From Paludibacteraceae bacterium (GTDB lineage Bacteria > Bacteroidota > Bacteroidia > Bacteroidales > Paludibacteraceae): a stretch of 11,348 bases of DNA. Position numbers and translations under genes: made by a program. Positions 6,893-11,348 of this stretch are shown piece by piece. How positions within the stretch are numbered: position 1 is the stretch's first letter; every line of letters begins with the position of its first letter. The notes under the pieces are model-generated. The model worked only from the letters and a program-made list of their open reading frames with translations. It had not been told where the DNA came from and ran no database searches. Where the stretch lies: assembly GCA_023227695.1 (NCBI GenBank), contig JALNVE010000076.1, positions 1 through 11,348 of the forward strand. The letters are read 5' to 3'.

Positions 6893-7741
6893 CTATTTTA
6901 ATTTGCTGTTTTTGTCCTTGTTGTTTGTCTGAGTGTATATTTTAAGTAACGTTTCTTTGATTTCGTTGCTATTATATAAGGTATACGCCTTTTCTAAGTA
7001 AAAAGCCGCTTTTTTGTAGTATTTATTGCAGTCTACTAAATTGGGAGAATTGCAAGGTTGTTTGCTTGCCGCTTCGTCATTATTTAATAATAATAATTGA
7101 TACTTTGCTGCCAAAAGATAATAATAGTTTCCTAAAAACACATAAGTATCATAATCTTCTATGCCATCAGCGTCGATTTCCTGAAATAAGATTTTTGCGC
7201 TGTCGCTTTTATCCATATATAGGAGAGACTCGGCCAATTTTTTCTTTATCTTGTAGTTTTTAGGGTCTTTGTTGATGATTCTTTTATAAATGGGCATTGC
7301 CTCTTCGTGTCTTGATTTGTCAAAAAAAATATCTGCAATCGCAACAGATAAACTGTCTGTTGTGTCAGGATATTTGTCAATAATGTATTTAAGAGCATCA
7401 CAAGTGCAGCCTGTTTCCTTTTGACAAAAAACAATGTTGATATGTTTCATTAATGTATTGATGTTGGCACCTTTCTGTGCTGCTATTCCATAATAATTCA
7501 ATGCAATTTGTTTGAAATTGAGTTTGAAGGCACAATCACCTGCATTCAGGTAGAGCTGGTAATTCATATCTTCAGGAATGTCTGCTTTTATGGCATCACC
7601 ATAGATGCGGAAAGCGTTTTCCAAGTTTCCTGATAAAAAAAGTTCATCCGCATGATCTTGATAGGGGTTTCCTGCATATAGAAGTTGACCTAACATAAAG
7701 CAGAACGACATTGAAAATATGAGAATCTTTTTGTATGTCAT
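6893..7741 (-). CDS. Exported tetratricopeptide (TPR) repeat protein
   Basis: From the ATG at 7741 the protein has 282 residues. It opens with MTYKKILIFSMSFCFMLGQ, a typical Sec signal peptide with Lys residues, a hydrophobic core and probable cleavage near LYAG. The rest is helical and TPR-like, with units such as ADELFLSGNLENAFRIYGDA and EEAMPIYKRIINKDPKNYKI, implying a periplasmic or envelope protein-interaction scaffold. A longer frame could begin at 7813, but the -7 box at 7762-7769 lies inside that extension and the signal peptide begins at 7741, so the shorter form is preferred. Four cysteines lie in the mature part (CDCA-like patches are absent; they are scattered, including a CTC). 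It is the first gene of an operon with the PgpH-like gene, suggesting a shared envelope role. No specific function can be assigned. Confidence 0.8.
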   Translation of the reverse strand: MTYKKILIFSMSFCFMLGQLLYAGNPYQDHADELFLSGNLENAFRIYGDAIKADIPEDMNYQLYLNAGDCAFKLNFKQIALNYYGIAAQKGANINTLMKHINIVFCQKETGCTCDALKYIIDKYPDTTDSLSVAIADIFFDKSRHEEAMPIYKRIINKDPKNYKIKKKLAESLLYMDKSDSAKILFQEIDADGIEDYDTYVFLGNYYYLLAAKYQLLLLNNDEAASKQPCNSPNLVDCNKYYKKAAFYLEKAYTLYNSNEIKETLLKIYTQTNNKDKNSKLK

Positions 7742-7761
7742 AATTTTTCTGTTTTCGTACT

Positions 7762-7769
7762 CAAAGGTA
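7762..7769 (-). promoter_or_regulatory. Bacteroidetes-type -7 box for the TPR-HD operon
   Basis: On the minus strand the sequence reads TACCTTTG, matching TAnnTTTG. It ends 20 bases before the ATG at 7741, giving a leader of roughly 14 bases. A -33 TTG at ideal spacing is not obvious. This box supports the shorter start for the TPR gene. Confidence 0.55.
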
Positions 7770-7898
7770 TTAAAAGCGCATTTCAATAGAAAAAATAAAG
7801 AGAGAAAAATCATAAATAATGTTATAAAGATTATTTGTAGTTATTTCTTCATCTTTAGATAAAAACATCATTTACACGTAAAAAATAACTCTAAAATG

Positions 7899-7929
7899 TT
7901 GATAGTTTGAAAATAAATAGATAATTTTG
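7899..7929 (+). promoter_or_regulatory. Promoter of the rpsL-rpsG-fusA (str) operon
   Basis: TTG at 7899-7901 and TAATTTTG at 7922-7929 are separated by 20 bases, an excellent match to the Bacteroidetes -33/-7 promoter. Transcription should start near 7935-7937, leaving a leader of about 58 bases before rpsL. A weak 5-bp hairpin CTCTT/AAGAG (7934-7948) falls at the very 5' end of that transcript. An AT-rich inverted repeat AGTTATTT/AAATAACT (7839-7846 and 7883-7890) lies upstream; its meaning is unknown. Confidence 0.75.
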
Positions 7930-7994
7930 CGGTCTCTTAAGGAAAGAGTGTATTCAAATGTATTATAAATTTTAAAGGATTAAAAAGTAGTAAA

Positions 7995-8411
7995 ATGCCT
8001 ACAATTCAGCAATTAGTTAGAAAAGGAAGGGCTAATCAGGTTGACAATAGTAAGTCTCCTGCATTGGATTCATGTCCTCAGAGACGTGGCGTTTGTGTAA
8101 GGGTTTATACAACGACTCCAAAGAAGCCTAACTCAGCAATGCGTAAGGTAGCCAGAGTTCGTTTGACCAACCAGAAAGAGGTCAATGCGTATATTCCAGG
8201 AGAAGGACACAACTTGCAAGAGCACTCAATCGTATTGGTTCGTGGTGGTCGTGTAAAAGACCTTCCGGGTGTTCGTTACCACATTGTTCGTGGAACACTT
8301 GATACTGCTGGTGTAAATGCTCGTACACAACGTCGTTCTAAGTACGGAGCAAAGAGACCAAAGCCAGGACAAGCAGCAGCTCCAGCAGCAAAAGGAAAAG
8401 GTAAGAAGTAA
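7995..8411 (+). CDS. rpsL: 30S ribosomal protein S12
   Basis: S12 sits at the decoding centre of the small subunit and affects accuracy of codon recognition. The family signatures TTTPKKPNSA and GGRVKDLPGVRYH are intact. Lys43 and Lys88 (E. coli numbering with Met), the classic streptomycin-resistance positions, are both lysine, so no such substitution is present. Asp89, the residue methylthiolated in other bacteria, is also conserved. At 138 residues it is longer than E. coli S12 (124), owing to a C-terminal Ala/Gly/Lys-rich tail after RPKPGQ. The ATG at 7995 gives the standard MPTIQQLVRK start. It is the promoter-proximal gene of the operon; the start region is A-rich without a clear Shine-Dalgarno sequence. 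Confidence 0.99.
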   Translation: MPTIQQLVRKGRANQVDNSKSPALDSCPQRRGVCVRVYTTTPKKPNSAMRKVARVRLTNQKEVNAYIPGEGHNLQEHSIVLVRGGRVKDLPGVRYHIVRGTLDTAGVNARTQRRSKYGAKRPKPGQAAAPAAKGKGKK

Positions 8412-8439
8412 TTCTAACAAGAGAGATTCTAGTAAACAG

Positions 8440-8465
8440 AGTAAAAAACTAGTTTGAGTTTTACT
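8440..8465 (+). promoter_or_regulatory. Stem-loop in the proximal rpsL-rpsG spacer
   Basis: AGTAAAA at 8440-8446 pairs with TTTTACT at 8459-8465, with a further CT/AG (8449-8450 with 8457-8458) across a 2-base bulge. It is AU-rich, so it is modestly stable. It is followed by GG rather than a U-run, so it is not a terminator. It probably belongs to the folded intercistronic control region. Confidence 0.45.
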
Positions 8466-8478
8466 GGTAGCAGATGAG

Positions 8479-8524
8479 GGTTGAGTAAATGATTTGGCGA
8501 AGTCATTGAAGCGAAAGAGCAACC
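8479..8524 (+). promoter_or_regulatory. Candidate S7 autoregulatory RNA element mimicking 16S rRNA helix 43
   Basis: An outer helix GGTTG (8479-8483) with CAACC (8520-8524) encloses AGTAA (8484-8488), a 7-bp stem ATGATTT/AAGTCAT (8489-8495 with 8500-8506, one G-U pair) with a GGCG loop, then TGAAGCG (8507-8513). In 16S rRNA, the S7-contacting helix 43 has the same order: AGUAA, stem-loop, then UGAAUACG. In E. coli S7 represses its own translation by binding the rpsL-rpsG intercistronic RNA. Position, fold and sequence therefore agree with S7 feedback. The structure ends 26 bases before the rpsG ATG. Pairing was done by eye; binding is inferred. Confidence 0.55.
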
Positions 8525-8550
8525 AAAACAAAAACGGAAAATAAAACAAA

Positions 8551-9027
8551 ATGAGGAAAGCAAAACCTAAAAAACGGGTTATTATACCAGATCCGCTTTT
8601 TAATGAAGTAATGGTTAGTAGATTTGTTAACCATTTGATGTATGATGGAAAGAAGAGTGTCGCTTATGACATTTTCTATTCTGCATTGGAAAACGTTAAA
8701 ACTAAACTTCCAAATGAGGAGAAGACCCCATTGGAAATATGGAAAAAAGCATTGGAAAACATTACTCCACAGGTAGAGGTGAAGTCACGCCGTGTAGGTG
8801 GTGCAACATTTCAGGTTCCAACAGAGATCCGTTCTGAGAGAAAAGAGTCTATTTCAATGAAGAACCTTATTATCTACTCAAGAAAGAGAGCAGGCAAGAC
8901 AATGGCTGATAAATTGGCAGCTGAAATAGCTGATGCGTTTAATAATCAAGGTGGTGCATTCAAACGTAAAGAGGATATGCACAAGATGGCAGAGGCAAAC
9001 CGTGCTTTTGCTCACTTCAGATTCTAA
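8551..9027 (+). CDS. rpsG: 30S ribosomal protein S7
   Basis: S7 nucleates assembly of the 30S head by binding the 3' major domain of 16S rRNA and contacts the E-site tRNA. The 158 residues are the normal length. The family signature region DPLFNEVMVSRFVNHLMYDGKK (residues 14-35, shown here in two parts: DPLFNEVMVSRFVN and HLMYDGKK) and the RRVGGATFQVP block are intact, as is the C-terminal MAEANRAFAHFRF. The ATG at 8551 follows a purine-rich, A-dominated stretch without a Shine-Dalgarno sequence. The preceding 139-base spacer is unusually long for tightly packed ribosomal genes and contains the candidate S7 feedback element. fusA begins 27 bases after its stop. Confidence 0.99.
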   Translation: MRKAKPKKRVIIPDPLFNEVMVSRFVNHLMYDGKKSVAYDIFYSALENVKTKLPNEEKTPLEIWKKALENITPQVEVKSRRVGGATFQVPTEIRSERKESISMKNLIIYSRKRAGKTMADKLAAEIADAFNNQGGAFKRKEDMHKMAEANRAFAHFRF

Positions 9028-9054
9028 TTATCAACCAAATTCATTTTATAGATT

Positions 9055-11178
9055 ATGTCTAAAACGGATTTACATTTGACAAGAAATATCGGTATCATGG
9101 CTCACATCGATGCCGGTAAGACAACCACCTCTGAGCGTATCTTATTCTATACTGGTCTGACTCATAAGATCGGTGAGGTACATGATGGAGCCGCTACTAT
9201 GGACTGGATGGTTCAGGAGCAGGAGAGAGGTATTACAATTACATCTGCAGCTACAACTACATATTGGAAATATGCAGATAAAAAATATAAAATCAATTTG
9301 ATTGATACTCCGGGACACGTTGACTTTACTGCAGAGGTAGAGCGTTCATTGCGTATCTTGGATGGTGCTGTTGCTACTTTCTGTGCAGTTGGTGGTGTTG
9401 AGCCTCAATCTGAAACAGTTTGGCGTCAGGCTGATAAATATGTTGTTCCTCGTGTTTGCTACGTAAACAAGATGGACCGTTCAGGAGCAAACTTCTTTGA
9501 TGTTGTTTCTCAAATAAAGAGTGTATTAGGTGCTAATCCATGCCCAATTCAAATCCCTATAGGTAGCGAAGAGACTTTTAAGGGAGTTGTTGATTTGATC
9601 AAGATGAAGGCTATTCTTTGGCATGATGAGACAATGGGTGCTGAGTACGCAGAAGAGGAGATCCCAGCTAACTTGTTAGATGAAGCTAAGGAATGGAGAA
9701 ATAAAATGCTTGAGTCTATCGCTGAGTGTGATGACGTTGTTATGGAGAAATACTTCGATGATCCATCAAAGATCACTGAGGATGAAATCCGTAATGCAAT
9801 CCGTAAAGGAACATTGTCAATGCATCTATACCCAGTTATCTGCGGTTCTTCATTCAAGAACAAGGGTGTTCAGACTATGTTGGATGCAGTATGTTCATTC
9901 CTTCCTAGCCCATTAGATAACCCTGATATCGTAGGTACAGCTGTTGATGATAAGGAGAAGAAGGTTGTTAGACATCCAGATGAGGATCAGCCGCTTTGTG
10001 CTTTGGCATTTAAGATCGCTACAGACCCTTATGTTGGTCGTTTATGCTACTTCCGTGTATATTCAGGTAAGATAGATGCAGGATCATATGTTTTCAATAC
10101 TCGTTCAGGTAAGAAAGAGCGTATCTCACGTTTGTTCCAAATGTTCTCTAACCACCAGAACCCAGTAGAAATAATTTCTGCAGGTGATATTGGTGCAGGA
10201 GTAGGTTTCAAGGATATTCGTACAGGTGATACATTGTGTGGTGAGAACGAGGCAGATCACATGATTCTTGAGTCTATTGATTTCCCAGATCCAGTTATCG
10301 GTATTGCAATTGAGCCTAAGACTCAGAAAGATGTTGATAAATTGGGTAACGGTTTGGCTAAGTTGGCTGAAGAGGATCCAACCTTTACAGTTAAGACAGA
10401 TGAACAGTCTGGACAAACAGTTATCTCAGGTATGGGTGAGCTTCACTTGGATATCATCCTTGACCGTTTGAAGAGAGAGTTTAAGGTTGAATGTAACCAA
10501 GGACGTCCTCAGGTAAATTATAAGGAAGCTATTACTAGGACTGTTGAACACAGAGAACTTTATAAAAAGCAATCTGGAGGTCGTGGTAAGTATGCAGATA
10601 TAAATGTTAAGGTCGGTCCAGCTGATGAAGGATTTGAGGGTAGCCTACAATTTGTTGACGAGGTTAAGGGAGGTAATATTCCTAGAGAATTCATCCCTTC
10701 TATCCAGAAAGGTTTCGCTGCAGCAATGAAGAACGGTGTTTTGGCCGGCTTCCCTGTAGAGCAGTTGAAAGTTGTTGTAGTGGATGGTTCTTATCACCCA
10801 GTCGATTCAGATCAGTTATCTTTCGAAATTTGTGCTAACTTAGCTTTCAAACAGGCTTGTGCTAAAGCAAAACCAGTTTTGATGGAGCCTATCATGAAGC
10901 TAGAAGTTGTAACTCCAGAAGAGAACATGGGTGATGTTATCGGAGACTTGAACAAACGTCGTGGTCAGGTTGAAGGTATGGAGACCAGCCGTTCTGGTGC
11001 ACGTATCGTTAAGGCTAAGGTGCCTTTGGCTGAAATGTTCGGATATGTTACTTCTTTGCGTACGATCACTTCAGGTAGAGCAACTTCCGCAATGGAGTTC
11101 TCTCACTATGCTGAGGTTTCGTCTTCAATCGCTAAGAACGTAGTTGCTGAAGCTAAAGGTAAAGTAGAACTTTTGTAA
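9055..11178 (+). CDS. fusA: Translation elongation factor G (canonical str-operon copy)
   Basis: EF-G is the GTPase that drives translocation of mRNA and tRNAs through the ribosome and, with RRF, recycles ribosomes. The 707 residues are the usual length. G-domain motifs are complete: AHIDAGKTT (16-24), switch I RGITI (59-63), DTPGHVDF (84-91, catalytic His88), NKMD (138-141) and CGSSFKNKG (263-271). Domains II to V follow in normal order, with domain IV containing GGRGKYADI and the C-terminal RGQVEGM block. Bacteroides species also encode a second, divergent EF-G2 elsewhere that works without GTP hydrolysis; intact nucleotide-binding motifs and the str-operon position identify this as the canonical form. 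It is cotranscribed with rpsL and rpsG. Instead of tuf, the next gene is rpsJ. Confidence 0.99.
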   Translation: MSKTDLHLTRNIGIMAHIDAGKTTTSERILFYTGLTHKIGEVHDGAATMDWMVQEQERGITITSAATTTYWKYADKKYKINLIDTPGHVDFTAEVERSLRILDGAVATFCAVGGVEPQSETVWRQADKYVVPRVCYVNKMDRSGANFFDVVSQIKSVLGANPCPIQIPIGSEETFKGVVDLIKMKAILWHDETMGAEYAEEEIPANLLDEAKEWRNKMLESIAECDDVVMEKYFDDPSKITEDEIRNAIRKGTLSMHLYPVICGSSFKNKGVQTMLDAVCSFLPSPLDNPDIVGTAVDDKEKKVVRHPDEDQPLCALAFKIATDPYVGRLCYFRVYSGKIDAGSYVFNTRSGKKERISRLFQMFSNHQNPVEIISAGDIGAGVGFKDIRTGDTLCGENEADHMILESIDFPDPVIGIAIEPKTQKDVDKLGNGLAKLAEEDPTFTVKTDEQSGQTVISGMGELHLDIILDRLKREFKVECNQGRPQVNYKEAITRTVEHRELYKKQSGGRGKYADINVKVGPADEGFEGSLQFVDEVKGGNIPREFIPSIQKGFAAAMKNGVLAGFPVEQLKVVVVDGSYHPVDSDQLSFEICANLAFKQACAKAKPVLMEPIMKLEVVTPEENMGDVIGDLNKRRGQVEGMETSRSGARIVKAKVPLAEMFGYVTSLRTITSGRATSAMEFSHYAEVSSSIAKNVVAEAKGKVELL

Positions 11179-11183
11179 TAAAA

Positions 11184-11218
11184 TGAGAAATCCGATTGGC
11201 GAAAGCCAATCGGACTCA
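11184..11218 (+). promoter_or_regulatory. Strong GAAA-tetraloop hairpin in the fusA-rpsJ spacer
   Basis: TCCGATTGGC (11191-11200) pairs perfectly with GCCAATCGGA (11205-11214) around a GAAA loop. TGAG (11184-11187) pairs with CTCA (11215-11218) across an AAA bulge. It begins 5 bases after the fusA stop and is not followed by a U-run, so a simple intrinsic terminator is unlikely. It may stabilise or process the mRNA, attenuate transcription, or bind a ribosomal protein controlling the S10 cluster. Confidence 0.65.
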
Positions 11219-11260
11219 ATATTTGTTTGAGAGTATAAATAGAATAAAAGATAAGATTCA

Positions 11261-11348
11261 ATGAACCAAAAAATTAGAATTAAATTGAAGTCTTACGATT
11301 ACAATCTAGTTGACAAATCAGCTGAAAAGATTGTGAAGACAGTGAAGA
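11261..11348 (+). CDS. rpsJ: 30S ribosomal protein S10 (5' part, cut by window end)
   Basis: The first 29 codons read MNQKIRIKLKSYDYNLVDKS followed by AEKIVKTVK, the conserved N-terminus of S10 (IRIKLK-Y-D followed by a helix). S10 is a small-subunit head protein and also a partner of NusB/NusG in antitermination. The ATG at 11261 is the standard start. It lies 82 bases after fusA and would normally open the S10-L3-L4 cluster; its position here indicates the str and S10 clusters are joined, as common in Bacteroidetes. The gene is incomplete only because the window ends. Confidence 0.96.
   Translation, partial: MNQKIRIKLKSYDYNLVDKSAEKIVKTVK

Noticed and set aside
7839..7890. AT-rich inverted repeat AGTTATTT/AAATAACT upstream of the str promoter
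   Set aside because: Arms are AT-only apart from one base pair and 36 bases apart in AT-rich DNA, so chance is likely; noted but not called a separate element.
7995..8411. Possible streptomycin-resistance allele of rpsL
   Set aside because: Lys43 and Lys88, the usual resistance positions, are both wild type.
8226..8549. 107-codon antisense frame over rpsL and the rpsL-rpsG spacer
   Set aside because: It is antisense to rpsL and the structured spacer, with Ser/Leu/Cys-rich composition typical of a shadow frame.
1..11348. CRISPR array, tRNA or rRNA genes, or a defence island
   Set aside because: No regularly spaced long direct repeats, no cloverleaf or rRNA sequence, and no defence gene families were seen; the only rRNA-like piece is the short helix 43 mimic in the rpsL-rpsG spacer.

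Overview
The window looks like a chromosomal segment from a low-GC member of the Bacteroidetes, most likely order Bacteroidales. Four things point there: promoter -7 boxes of the form TAnnTTTG before several genes, A-rich start regions without Shine-Dalgarno sequences, the gene order rpsL-rpsG-fusA-rpsJ with no tuf after fusA, and the protein sequences themselves. I cannot name a genus.

Layout. Positions 1-408 look like the edge of a mobile element: a possible transposase start running leftward off the window, followed by an unassigned spacer with small palindromes and 9-base repeats. Then come three rightward genes: priA (replication restart helicase, GTG start), a RhlE-like DEAD-box RNA helicase with an Arg/Asn/Gly-rich tail, and, 2 bases later, a low-molecular-weight protein tyrosine phosphatase. 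A strong bidirectional terminator at 4781-4816 separates these from a leftward two-gene operon. That operon holds an exported TPR protein (promoter-proximal) and a membrane HD-domain phosphohydrolase of the PgpH (cyclic-di-AMP phosphodiesterase) type. From a divergent promoter at 7899-7929, the ribosomal str operon runs rightward: rpsL, rpsG and fusA, followed directly by the first 29 codons of rpsJ, which normally opens the S10 ribosomal protein cluster.

How the genes work together. Most are core information-processing genes: replication restart, RNA remodelling, the small-subunit head and decoding proteins, and translocation. The TPR/HD pair is probably an envelope and nucleotide-signalling unit. 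The regulatory RNA is the most interesting part. The rpsL-rpsG spacer folds into a structure resembling the S7-binding region of 16S rRNA (helix 43), suggesting S7 autoregulation by molecular mimicry. The fusA-rpsJ spacer holds a strong GAAA-tetraloop hairpin without a U-tract. I found no new defence, CRISPR or biosynthetic system; apart from these RNA elements and the mobile-element edge, the window is largely housekeeping.
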